Source of the DNA: Histomonas meleagridis
Lineage: Eukaryota; Parabasalia; Tritrichomonadida; Dientamoebidae
Direction of reading: 5' to 3'
DNA length: 64,000 nt
Assembly (NCBI GenBank): GCA_020186115.1
Contig: WSYJ01000060.1
Span: 2,542,001-2,606,000, forward strand
Part shown: piece by piece, positions 51,770 through 61,008 of the stretch
Layout: each line of letters begins with the position of its first letter
How positions within the stretch are numbered: position 1 is the first letter of the stretch
Position numbers and translations under genes: made by a program
Notes under the pieces: model-generated
Databases searched by the model: none
What the model saw: only the letters and a program-made list of their open reading frames with translations
What the model was told of the DNA's origin: nothing

Positions 51770-53125
51770 ATGTCTCAAGAGAACACCCAACAGCCTTTTC
51801 CAGTTTTAAACTTAAATGAATTACAAGTAATTACACAATACAGCACAAAACCACCTGGTGAGATTGCTGAAGATTTTGTTCGATTAAATGAAGATCAATC
51901 TAACGATCCAAAAGAAAAATTTCCAAAAATAGCTTCAAGCATTGCAAGTCTTCAACTCACTTTAGAATCTTACCTTTATGCTATTGAAGATGAGGTTGCT
52001 GACCCAGAAGTTTCAATTATGACACTTCCTCATCATACTGGAGGTGACCATGAACGTATTTCAGTTATTCAACCTGCAGCATGGATTGCTAATGATTCTG
52101 GTTCTTATTATGATCCAACCGAAAATAGATTTTTCTTAAATTGTGTTAATCATTGGGAAGGCAGTTCTAGCTCAATTTCTTCTCATGTTAAGAAAATACT
52201 TCTTGGGCCTTGTTTTCTTCCATACCATGTGATTGTTGTAATTTCATTTATTTTAGCATTTGTTGTATATTTCTATGGTTTTAGCCAAAGAATTACAAGC
52301 GAACATCCTAGTGTTAGAGTAATATCTCTCATAATAATTATTATCACATCTGTTGCATTTGATCTCATCGCAATTATATTTGTAATTTTCATGGAAATTA
52401 TTCACCCACGTGAAGGTAAACCTTGGCTTGCTAATAATGTTCAAAAGCGTATCACCTCCACAATAGACAATATTTTCAACCAATTCATCCAAACAATACC
52501 CGGAAAAGCCGAAAAAGAAGATGCCGATGAAAAACCGTCAAAAACTATTGGCACTTTTCTACTTCACAATTTTTATGAACCTTCAATAACTTTACTTATG
52601 CAAAATCTTAAGGTACATGGTCTTTATGATCCTCGTAATGCTTCTAAGCTTCCATGGCAAAAGATTGAAGATTTACTTGTCATCTATCGATTTGTCAGAG
52701 AAATTTCTGACTCATTAAACGCAATCCCAGGCGTTGAAGAGTTCCGTCTTGATAGCCAACAGGTTGTTAACATGCGTAAGTTCTTAATTACCGCGATTGA
52801 GGATGGAAGTGCAGAAGTCCATCTCCAACTTCTTCGATTACTTCATAAGTCAACACTTAATTACCAGGCCAGAAGCGACATCATCCGTAACGACCCAAGA
52901 GATCTTAGTTTGAATCATTATTTGGGTGAAGAAAATGTCGAAGCGATTCTTTCAGTTTTGAAGCGTGATATCGTAAAGCCAAAGACAGCAGCGCAGAAAC
53001 GAGACCCAACTATCGACCAAAGGAGATTGAATATACAATTTGCTATGAATCATGGCGTATCGACAACAACTACAACAAGAACAAGAAAGAGCGTAACGCC
53101 ATCTAAATTCGAACTGGTTGACTAA
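51770..53125 (+). CDS. Two-TM membrane protein, unknown family
   Basis: 451 residues from an ATG at 51770, with an ATCACTTTTGC initiator at 51719-51729. Two adjacent hydrophobic helices, around residues 150-170 (VIVVISFILAFVVYFYGF) and 184-210 (VISLIIIIITSVAFDLIAII), form a hairpin, so both large domains probably face the cytosol. The N-terminal domain (~1-145) and C-terminal domain (~235-420) are mixed alpha/beta without motifs I recognise; the tail is Thr/Arg-rich (STTTTTRTRKS). Codon use is ordinary for the window. Confidence 0.8.
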   Translation: MSQENTQQPFPVLNLNELQVITQYSTKPPGEIAEDFVRLNEDQSNDPKEKFPKIASSIASLQLTLESYLYAIEDEVADPEVSIMTLPHHTGGDHERISVIQPAAWIANDSGSYYDPTENRFFLNCVNHWEGSSSSISSHVKKILLGPCFLPYHVIVVISFILAFVVYFYGFSQRITSEHPSVRVISLIIIIITSVAFDLIAIIFVIFMEIIHPREGKPWLANNVQKRITSTIDNIFNQFIQTIPGKAEKEDADEKPSKTIGTFLLHNFYEPSITLLMQNLKVHGLYDPRNASKLPWQKIEDLLVIYRFVREISDSLNAIPGVEEFRLDSQQVVNMRKFLITAIEDGSAEVHLQLLRLLHKSTLNYQARSDIIRNDPRDLSLNHYLGEENVEAILSVLKRDIVKPKTAAQKRDPTIDQRRLNIQFAMNHGVSTTTTTRTRKSVTPSKFELVD

Positions 53126-53445
53126 GAAATTTTTATAAAAACTAACGATTTCGTTATTTGTGATTTCGAATTGAATTGAGTGATATCAATATGAAATTTT
53201 AGTGAATCTTAAAATGTAATGAAAAATATGTAAACAAATTGAAATCAAGCTAAAATTTCTGATATGAATGATTAGATTACAATACTTTGATGTGTTTTAT
53301 TATTTGAATGTCACAACTTGTGGAAGGGATTGTGAGTCATAAGATTAGGAACCATCTTTGGCAATGCTTCTACTGAATGAATGTTAACATTTGCTGTTCT
53401 TAATCTGAATCTATCTTAATTGGTTATAATGTGTTAACAATTTGA
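53126..53445. other. Intergenic, no gene seen
   Basis: AT-rich 3' flank of the two-TM gene leading into a BspA relic. Confidence 0.4.
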
Positions 53446-54579
53446 AGTTATGCATTTCAAAAATGTACTTTATTATCAAGTATTATAGTTCCAAAATCAG
53501 TTAAATTTATCGAAACTTATGCATTTCATTCTTGTATTGAATTGGATATATTTTTTATTGGAGGTAATGCATTTCGTTATTGTCGTTCACTTAAAAAACA
53601 TCACATTTCCCAAATCAGTAATATTGTTTGAGTCAACTGCTTTTCGATTGTGTTTAAATCTTGAATTTATTAATGTATCTAATGAAAATAAATATTATTC
53701 TGGAATTAATGGTTTTATTTTTAACATGAATTTTACTTCAATTATTTGTCGTATGCCAGCTATAATCAATGAAACTTCTGAAATTTCAAATTTAGTTAAA
53801 ACAATTAAAAATTGATTTTATTTTGGAAACTGTTATTGTTGGGAAAAGTGAAAATGATTAATAATTATGCATTTGGAAGTTGTGATAACTAAATATGTAT
53901 AGTATAATACACCAAATTATATATATTCAAGTGCTTTTTATAATGTTCCCGTAAAATCTGTTATAACATCAGATTTAAATCAAGAAACAATATCTGAATC
54001 TCATAATGTTCTTAAAGGCGAATCGCTTGATTGATGTATAATATACTTTGCTGACACGCATTCACATTTAGGTACTCAAATTCATTCATACAAAATGATA
54101 TATTTACTAGTTCAAATTGATTTTCAAAATCACAGCAACATGATGAAGCATATATTCACATTATGTATCTTACACAATCAAATATAAATACAAAAGATCT
54201 TAAAACAGTCATTACTATTTCACTTTCTATAATTTAACTCATCACATTATTATGTCAACACATATCGAATTTACAATTATTGAATACTCATCTATATTTC
54301 ATATTGCACTTTTATACCAAAATCAATTAAGATGAAACAAATATTAAACAAATTATGATAATAATTAATATCCATGTTTGCATAGTAATAGTCAAAATTG
54401 TAATAATAATTAATGTAATATTTTTTCATATTCATTATATAAAACATATTAATAATAACAAAAGTATTATTGATGAAATTGAATGTAATATTTCAAAGAA
54501 TAACATACCCGTAGCTTTCTTCAACATTGATGAAGATCCATTTATAGTAGGTTTTAAAGAAAATATATATTTCAATTGA
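53446..54579 (+). pseudogene. BspA-like LRR membrane protein, relic with DPF tail
   Basis: Readable pieces on the plus strand: YAFQKCTLLSSIIVPKSVKF and IETYAFHSCIEL (frame 1), then FPKSVILFESTAFRLCLNLEF in another frame, NNYAFGSC, and SSAFYNVPVKSVITSD, the usual end of the BspA repeat domain. The stalk is wrecked by several stops. At 54355-54579 a hydrophobic stretch (a remnant TM, IVKIVIIINVIFFHI) is followed by NIDEDPFIVGFKENIYFN, the family cytoplasmic tail. Gene order and tail match the surface cluster at 35.7-46.8 kb, so this is a further, older member. Confidence 0.75.
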
Positions 54580-54905
54580 AATCTATCAAGCCATAAATTT
54601 TTATAGCGAATTTATTATAACCAAAAGATACTTTATTTAGAAAAGCAAATACACTTCAAAACCAAACGAAACAAAGTTACATTTAATCAAATGATTAATT
54701 AATATATTACTGTTTTCTATTGAATTCATACGATCGGTTTTTTTCACTTTGTTGTATCGTATTAAAAGTGACTGATTCTCAGCGCTGAGCTTCTCAATTT
54801 TCTGAACCGGTCATCGGCTGATCCACAATTGAATCCATTTTCAGCGGATTAATTATTAAAAAGTTAAAACGTTACAACGTTTAAAAAAAATAAACGATCA
54901 CAACG
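54580..54905. other. Intergenic, promoter of hydrolase gene
   Basis: Ends with AAAACGTTACAACGTTT and an initiator ATCACAACG immediately before the ATG at 54906. Nothing else recognised. Confidence 0.4.
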
Positions 54906-55841
54906 ATGGATATATCTCAAGCAAATTGGTCTTCATCTCTTGATGGAAGCTTATTTCAGCTAAATGTTAAGGGTAATGTCGTACATGGATGCCATTGGCC
55001 ATGTGTTACAACACCATTATTTGTTATTATATTTATTCATGGATTAAATTCAAATCTTGAAATTAGTGCAAACTTTCTGAGAGTTTTCCCTGAACATAAT
55101 TTTACTGTCTTTGCAGCTGATCATCTGGGAAATGGATTTTCTCCAGGAAAACAAGCAAATGTAGAAGATATAATTGATGAAACGTTTGAGCTAATTAAAT
55201 ACGCAAGAAAACTATACCCATCTCTCCCTATTTATTTGCTTGGGCATTCTATGGGTGGTTTGTCATTATTAAAAATGGCACTTGCTTATCCAGATTCTCT
55301 ACACGATATTGCTGGTATTATCGCGCATGCTCCATGGATAACAACATACTCTAATAGACGTCCAAATAAATTTCTTTCATTGCTTATAAATATATTGTAT
55401 TATATTTATCCTCAATTCAAAGTTAACACTGGATTAAAAATTAGCGAAGCTCCATATCCTGAAGAGTACAAAAAAATGGCAATAGCAACAGGTCATCTTA
55501 AATCGACAATTACAATTGATGTTACAAAATCATCTTTTACAGCCATGGACTATGTTATCCAACATTACGACAAATATCCTGATATTCCACTTTTGCTTTT
55601 ACAGGGAGAAGCTGACGATTGCGTGAGCCCGACCAAAAACATTAAATGGGCGAACAAAGTCAAAGAATTGAAAGGCGACATAATAGAAATTGTTGATTAC
55701 AAAGAAGGGCCGCACGACTTACTAAAGTCAGGAACAAGAAAGAGAGCGTTTGAGGACATGTTTAGTTTCGTTGAGAGGGTTTCAAATAAGCCTAAAGATC
55801 AAAAAGAAACAAAGAAACAAACAACAAACGATGAATTATAA
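54906..55841 (+). CDS. Alpha/beta hydrolase, monoacylglycerol-lipase-like
   Basis: 311 residues. The fold is marked by FIHGLNSN (oxyanion loop, 43-50), the nucleophile elbow GHSMGG with Ser115, LLLQGEADDCVSP with the catalytic Asp near 237-238, and GPHDLLKS with His270. The order and spacing match monoglyceride lipases (hydrolase_4 family), which release glycerol and fatty acid from monoacylglycerols or lysophospholipids. No signal peptide. A cap region (about 140-210) includes a hydrophobic helix (LSLLINILYYIYPQF) that may dock on membranes. The C-terminal ~25 residues are a basic, Gln/Thr-rich tail. The start follows the initiator by only a few bases. Confidence 0.85.
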   Translation: MDISQANWSSSLDGSLFQLNVKGNVVHGCHWPCVTTPLFVIIFIHGLNSNLEISANFLRVFPEHNFTVFAADHLGNGFSPGKQANVEDIIDETFELIKYARKLYPSLPIYLLGHSMGGLSLLKMALAYPDSLHDIAGIIAHAPWITTYSNRRPNKFLSLLINILYYIYPQFKVNTGLKISEAPYPEEYKKMAIATGHLKSTITIDVTKSSFTAMDYVIQHYDKYPDIPLLLLQGEADDCVSPTKNIKWANKVKELKGDIIEIVDYKEGPHDLLKSGTRKRAFEDMFSFVERVSNKPKDQKETKKQTTNDEL

Positions 55842-56510
55842 TTGATAGTAAACCATTCAAAAAACACAAACATTTATTTGTGAAGTTTATTTTTATTTGG
55901 GTTTTGAAAATTGAATGTGTTTGTTATCTTTTTGTGCGTGATATTTCTCAAATTTATATCATACAATTAATAGGTTTATTTTTTATGTAAACTTTTTCAA
56001 AAACATGATTTTTGTTAACGTGTTTTTCTGAACTGGTGGAGCAATTTTTGGCTTCAATGTCCAATACTTACAAACTGATCTATTTAACTTATACTTGACG
56101 ATTCTCATGTTACTATTTACACACTATTTTTTATTGAAACACTGTCTTCCAGTTAAAGTGATCAATTTTCAAATGGAAAAATCTTTTAAAATTAAAACTT
56201 AATAAAGAAACTCTGAATGATTTAATTAGAGTTTATCCAAGTTGTTTCTATTTTTAGTTAATTTAGTATTAAATATCTAATTATACTTCATTTATGATTA
56301 ATTTATCCAAAGTTAAATAGTTAAAACTATATTTTATTGTTCAAACTCATTTCAGATAAGATATTACTTATTTTATAATAAAGTCAATACAATGCGGAAA
56401 AATTTTATACAATAAATTAATTATTTCATAATATTATGAAAATTATTGTGTCAAGATGTTGAAGAATGCCGTGTGTTTTTGGTTTAAAATTATTATTATA
56501 AACAAATCAT
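55842..56510. other. Convergent intergenic spacer
   Basis: AT-rich; no gene or RNA signature. Confidence 0.4.
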
Positions 56511-57248
56511 TTACATTTCATTGAAGAACATCCTTCTTTCTTGAACCTTCATGGGTTTCACAACCACTCCAAAAGGTCTCGAAAACGGATCCATTTTACC
56601 AGAAGCTGCATCTTTCAGCAACTGGGTCACAAATTTTCGAACAATTATTCGATTTTCATCAGTGAGCAAATAAATATTAAAAGTGATTTCTTCTGCCACT
56701 ATGACTACTTCAGGTTGGATTTTTGTGATGAAGACTGCTAGTTTAGCTGTTAAATCAGGTGATGTAAGAAATTTAATATCGCGTAATAACGTAGCTGTAT
56801 CAGAAGGATCTGGGTCTGTATCAAAGATTTGCGCATGTGGTTCATTTACTTCTCTTGGTAATTGACTGTATTCTGGAAATGATAAATTATCTTCAAATTC
56901 TGATGTAATTAGTTGTAACCTGAGAACTTTTGGATTAGCAAGTGGTTGTAGCTTTGCAACCATTGAATCAAGATCAACAAGCAACTGTTGTGCAGATGCA
57001 TGCCTGATTGTTCCTTGTGGTTCACCAGCTTTTCCATTTTGAAAACATAAACGCAAGTCCATTATAAAATCAGATGGTAACGAATATTTGTCATTTGATA
57101 AACGCGTTGAAATATATTCCAAACTTAATGGATGTGCAATGTTTGGATTTGTTGCATCTGGAGCAAAGTTCCAGAACAGCTTTGAAATTGGGTTTTCAAG
57201 TATTGATTTCATGATTTTAATACATATTTCCTTTTGCGTTTGTTCCAT
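56511..57248 (-). CDS. Bromodomain-like protein
   Basis: 245 residues. Residues ~8-100 have the layout of a bromodomain: helix Z (IKIMKSILENPISKLFWNF), ZA loop ending IAHPLSLEYISTRLSNDKY in place of the usual KHPMDLxTIxxKL, then DFIMDLRLCFQNGKAG for helices A-B and SAQQLLVDLDSMVAKL for helix C. The usual acetyl-lysine Asn (YN) is not clear at the end of helix B, so reader function is uncertain. The C-terminal part (~170-245) contains LTDENRIIVRKFVTQLLKDA, resembling a NET/ET-type helix bundle as in BET proteins. The ATG lies 30 bp from the divergent ATG of the next gene. Confidence 0.5.
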   Translation of the reverse strand: MEQTQKEICIKIMKSILENPISKLFWNFAPDATNPNIAHPLSLEYISTRLSNDKYSLPSDFIMDLRLCFQNGKAGEPQGTIRHASAQQLLVDLDSMVAKLQPLANPKVLRLQLITSEFEDNLSFPEYSQLPREVNEPHAQIFDTDPDPSDTATLLRDIKFLTSPDLTAKLAVFITKIQPEVVIVAEEITFNIYLLTDENRIIVRKFVTQLLKDAASGKMDPFSRPFGVVVKPMKVQERRMFFNEM

Positions 57249-57278
57249 TTTACCGAAATGTGACGTGAAATTTAATAA
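57249..57278. promoter_or_regulatory. 30-bp bidirectional promoter
   Basis: Only 30 bases separate two divergent ATGs. The sequence carries TCACATTT on the minus strand (a trichomonad-type initiator) 9-16 bases before the bromodomain-like gene, and a TGACGTGA/TCACGTCA near-palindrome in the centre. Confidence 0.7.
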
Positions 57279-58115
57279 ATGAAAAGATTTGATATCTTCC
57301 CAAAAAATAATAACAGCGAATTTACAGTGAAAACGAATGTTGGTGGACTTATTACAATATCAACTATTATATTTTTGTTTTGTTCGGTAATGTATGAAAT
57401 AAAAAATTATCTTACAATTGGAATTCAATCAAAAATGGAACTAGATGAAACACCACTTCCTTCTAGATTACCTATTTCTATTGACATTGAAGTTTATAAT
57501 AATTGTTCAAATCTTCATTTTGAGATTACCAGTATCAAACGAACAATTTACATTGACGCTAATATAAATAAAACTTTTATTCAAGAAGGAGAAAAATGTC
57601 ATATTCTTGTAGATGTTGACTCTCCAAATGTTCCAGCAAGTTTCCATATTGGCCTAGGGGAATCATATTTTACAGAGTCTGGTGTTCACCAACATCTATG
57701 GTACACTGTTGACAATCGTAATTTAACTCACAAAATTAATTTTGTTCACTTCGGTCATGCGCAAATAGAATCATCACTTGATGGCACCACATTTCTTCTT
57801 CAGAAACAGATTCCATACATGATCACATATAATGTTCAACTCATGAGAGTCACTCTTGATCGGAACGAAGGATACCAAGCGATCGCATCTGTAAGTAAGT
57901 CGAACCTCGAGAAGATTCGCTCACGTGGAATTCCAGGCATCATTTTCGAATGGAATTTCTTACCAATTGGAATACAGAAGAAAATTCACAGAGAGCCAAT
58001 AATGAATTCTGTTTCTCGCCTCTTGGCGATGTTCGGCTGTTTTTTTGTTTTCGCACGTGCGATTGATTTGTTAGCATTTCGGTCTACAACATTGTTTCCA
58101 TATCATAAAATGTAA
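57279..58115 (+). CDS. ERGIC/Erv41-Erv46 family cargo receptor
   Basis: 278 residues. It opens with the family start FDIFPK and VKTNVGGLITIST, followed by TM1 (about 25-45). The lumenal domain runs to ~245 with LPISIDIEVYNNCSNLHFEI and CHILVDVDSPNVPASFHIGLG, and includes HKINFVHFGH. The signature GIIFEWNFLPIGIQKKIHREP precedes TM2 (SRLLAMFGCFFVFARAIDLL, about 248-267) and a short cytosolic tail ending PYHKM. This is the topology of Erv41/46 proteins that cycle between ER and Golgi in COPII/COPI vesicles. It is shorter than typical Erv46 (~380-415) and near Erv41 length; the Cys-rich region of Erv46 is missing. Confidence 0.88.
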   Translation: MKRFDIFPKNNNSEFTVKTNVGGLITISTIIFLFCSVMYEIKNYLTIGIQSKMELDETPLPSRLPISIDIEVYNNCSNLHFEITSIKRTIYIDANINKTFIQEGEKCHILVDVDSPNVPASFHIGLGESYFTESGVHQHLWYTVDNRNLTHKINFVHFGHAQIESSLDGTTFLLQKQIPYMITYNVQLMRVTLDRNEGYQAIASVSKSNLEKIRSRGIPGIIFEWNFLPIGIQKKIHREPIMNSVSRLLAMFGCFFVFARAIDLLAFRSTTLFPYHKM

Positions 58116-58431
58116 TTTTATTTTTTTTACCATAAAGAATTATTTTTTATAGGGTTTATAAACATTACTTATGAAAACCCATTTTAGTCATATTGCTGTT
58201 TTGTATAAAATCATGATTTGTTTAGAATTAATTATTAATTAATTATTTGGATCAACCAGATTTCAGTCCACAATGAAAAGCGTCAGTATGATTTTTTATA
58301 CAGGAATTAGATCAAATGAAGAAACTTTTAATAGCTAATCTAAATATTTAATAATAAGCTAATCACATGAGTTCTTTGAATTAATAATAATTTAATATGT
58401 AATCACAAACTATATTACAGAACCAAATAAT
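58116..58431. other. Intergenic, 5' flank of SRP RNA
   Basis: AT-rich spacer between the Erv-like gene and the SRP RNA; no defined pol III promoter element recognised. Confidence 0.4.
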
Positions 58432-58730
58432 GGGTGGATTGGTGTAATCCCAGTCTGTAAAGTGTACGCTACCCTTAGAATTCAGGCGTTGTGACTGCTG
58501 TGGTGATAGGTAATTAGCTTTGTGTTGAGTGCCCTCCCACCAGGTAAATCTGATGTATCATGTACTCTTGCGAAGGCAAGCTAGGGGAGAGATACGATTA
58601 AAGCAAATCGCAATGCGTGAGGCCGGTAAACGGAACAGCGAATAGATTTCCAGATTCTACGGTGCGTGGATTCTGGGCGTGAGCAAACTGTTACTTCCCT
58701 CCTGCAGCAGGATTGCAGCCACTGTTTTTT
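58432..58730 (+). ncRNA. Signal recognition particle RNA (7SL)
   Basis: A ~295-nt GC-richer island without a gene. At its 5' end GGTGTAATCCCAG matches the Alu-domain UGUAAU/CCC motif bound by SRP9/14. At 58567-58580 CTTGC-GAAG-GCAAG is a perfect hairpin with a GNAR tetraloop, as in helix 6 (SRP19 site). At 58619-58637 GAGGCCGGTAAACGGAACAG is the helix 8 core bound by SRP54 (compare the conserved GGTCGGAAACGGAGCAG form), with a five-base loop GGTAA. The 3' part GATTGCAGCCACTG is followed by TTTTTT at 58725-58730, a pol III terminator. Length fits eukaryotic SRP RNAs. The 5' end is estimated to within ~10 nt. Confidence 0.87.
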
Positions 58731-58735
58731 GTTTT
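58725..58735 (+). terminator. T-run terminator of SRP RNA
   Basis: TTTTTTGTTTT directly after the 3' GCAGCCACTG of the RNA, typical of RNA polymerase III termination. Confidence 0.75.
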
Positions 58736-59229
58736 CTATGAAATTAATAACCGTCGGGTTTTGTAATTTTCGTGTCACTTTTTACTCTGGGCATTATTTT
58801 TCTAATTCGGCAAGCTTTTCTAATTTAGAGCAACCTAAATAAAACCTTTCGTACGTTCTGTGTTATCAACGTTAATAAGAAAATCTTAATAAAATTCCTT
58901 TCTCAATTTCTTAATGTCTGGCATACGGTGATCCCATATTAAAAAAAAATAATTATTTTATTTTTGGATTGCATTCCAATATAATTTCGGTTGTCTGCTA
59001 TTAAATTTTACAAATGCAAACTGAGTTTTAACGAGAAAATAAGCATTAGCATAATTAGGTATACCGAATTTTGATTAACAACAATACGAACATTTTCAAG
59101 CTCGCTCACCTGAGTTTCATGGTTTACTTAACTGTGTTTTAATTATTGGTTTTGTATTTTTTCAAAGTCCATAAAAAATCTCTTTAACGTACTTTCATTT
59201 TTTAATAAAAAAGTCACGGATTATGCTTC
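58731..59229. other. Intergenic, promoter of ARM gene
   Basis: AT-rich; a GTCACGGATT initiator-like word lies at 59212-59221, just before the ATG at 59230. Nothing else recognised. Confidence 0.4.
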
Positions 59230-60552
59230 ATGAAAAACCAATTTAAAGTCAATGAAGGAATCACCAGGAATAGGTCAAATTTAAAATGCAGAAAAAAACA
59301 AAACTCATTAAATCGTCAACAATTAAATAATTTCATAATTGAATTTTGTTCATGCGATATATCCCAAACACCACAATATTTGCCACACTTAGGAAGCTAC
59401 ATCAATCACTTTCCATTCTCTCATTTTGATGAAAAAAAATTATTTCCGTTTACTATACGAATACTAAATTTGCTTCAAGTGCCAATACCCTGTGAGCTCG
59501 CTGTACAGATTTTCCATTTTATATCAAGACTTTCAAAATTCTCCAAACAATTATTACTAATGTTAGTTAATTATAATTTGTATGAAATCATTAACATTCA
59601 TATGGTCAATACTAACTTATTGCCACTTGAAATTCCTTTATCTCTTTTGAAGAATATAACAAAAATTCCTGAAATTTCAATTTCAGCGAACAATTTTTTT
59701 GGAATTGATTTTTTTTGTCAAATTATTTGTTCTTCAAATGTTCTTAAAATTATCTCTTATTCTTTTAAAATTCTTCGTAACATTACCAATTATGATATTT
59801 CATTTAGAATTCACAGCGATGACATTAGAATTCATAAATCTGTTGAGCAACTGTTTATGACAATATATGAAACCTTTAAACGTAACGTTGTTATACCAAA
59901 CTCACTCTGTTGTATTTATAATCTTTTTACGAAAAGTGTTAAATGGCAACTTATATCAATAGAACAACATTTTTTTGAATATGTTTATCTATTACTTCAA
60001 TCTGAGAATGAAAAAATATCGTATAACTCACTAAAATTGTTGATTCCTCTGATTAAATCGGGAATTTCATTTGACATTTCATTTGTTATTCAAATTTTAC
60101 TTCCATCAAAAATTAACGTTCAAATGATTTCATTAGAAATTATTCGCTGTTCGATTTTAATGAATCCAAATTTAATTTATACATTTTTAGAATTAGGAAT
60201 AATTGAAAAATTAGAAAATATTTTGAAATTTGGTTATTATAGTACAAAAATGTTATCATTACAAATTATTTATTCAATCTTTAAATATGGAAATGATGAA
60301 ATTAGATTAAAAATATTTTTAAATTTGAATTTTATTAATTTAATTTTGGATTCATTACAAAATGTAAATAAAAATTACACATTGAAAATTCTCGAAATTT
60401 TGGGGTTTATGATAGTAAAATATAATTTAAATAATAATGTATTCGAAAATACCGAAATTTTCTCCATTTTGGAGGAGTTAATCGTGAACGAAGATTTGGA
60501 TATAGCTAATAAAGCTCAGCATGTGCTTGCATGTTTCCCAAATATTGAATAA
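59230..60552 (+). CDS. ARM-repeat protein, importin-alpha-like
   Basis: 440 residues, almost entirely helical with ~40-residue armadillo-type hairpins from about 90 to the end: for example SLCCIYNLFTKSVKWQLISIE, NSLKLLIPLIKSGISFDI, SLEIIRCSILMNPNLIYTFLELGIIEKLENIL, LQIIYSIFKYGNDEIRLKIF. The N-terminus (1-35) is basic with Arg/Lys clusters (RNRSNLKCRKKQNSL), as in the importin-beta-binding segment of importin alpha. The usual W/N ladder of importin-alpha repeats is mostly absent, so it is a divergent ARM protein and nuclear import is only a suggestion. Confidence 0.6.
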   Translation: MKNQFKVNEGITRNRSNLKCRKKQNSLNRQQLNNFIIEFCSCDISQTPQYLPHLGSYINHFPFSHFDEKKLFPFTIRILNLLQVPIPCELAVQIFHFISRLSKFSKQLLLMLVNYNLYEIINIHMVNTNLLPLEIPLSLLKNITKIPEISISANNFFGIDFFCQIICSSNVLKIISYSFKILRNITNYDISFRIHSDDIRIHKSVEQLFMTIYETFKRNVVIPNSLCCIYNLFTKSVKWQLISIEQHFFEYVYLLLQSENEKISYNSLKLLIPLIKSGISFDISFVIQILLPSKINVQMISLEIIRCSILMNPNLIYTFLELGIIEKLENILKFGYYSTKMLSLQIIYSIFKYGNDEIRLKIFLNLNFINLILDSLQNVNKNYTLKILEILGFMIVKYNLNNNVFENTEIFSILEELIVNEDLDIANKAQHVLACFPNIE

Positions 60553-60818
60553 AATTTATACTTTGTTTTTATTTATAAATAATTTTTCATCATAATAAAA
60601 AAGGAAAATATACTATGCAACTGATTTCATCAAAACTTAGTAACTAACTTCAGCGATTAATAATATGTGAGTTTTTTTTATTGAGATAATGTTTTTTATG
60701 AATTATTAAATAAAAACATGTTTTATTGAAAAGAATAACAAAATCTGTATTTTGTGAAAAATTGCGCACATTTTTGAATCAAAGAAAAAAAGATATCTAA
60801 CATATGTTTAATAACATT

Positions 60819-60849
<31 letters not shown>

Positions 60850-61008
60850 TTTGTAATACTTCTGTTAAACATATTTTTATTGTGTGAGTGTAACTCTTTG
60901 AAATCAATAGTTTACAAAACGGTTGTAGTAAAATATTCCGCATGATGTGAACGTGCAAGGGTTGGCATTTTTAAAATTGTTTCCCAAAATAAAAAAAAAA
61001 AAAATTAA
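60553..61008. other. Intergenic, promoter of second split ankyrin gene
   Basis: Contains ATAGTTTACAAAACGGTTG at 60907-60925, matching the TGTAAAC/AACGG pair upstream of the other split ankyrin gene in the opposite orientation. A (TTATTA)n-like run lies at about 60820-60850. Confidence 0.5.

Noticed and set aside
58581..58778. 65-codon minus-strand frame with Arg/Cys-rich sequence
   Set aside because: Antisense to the SRP RNA; the GC-rich composition comes from the RNA gene.
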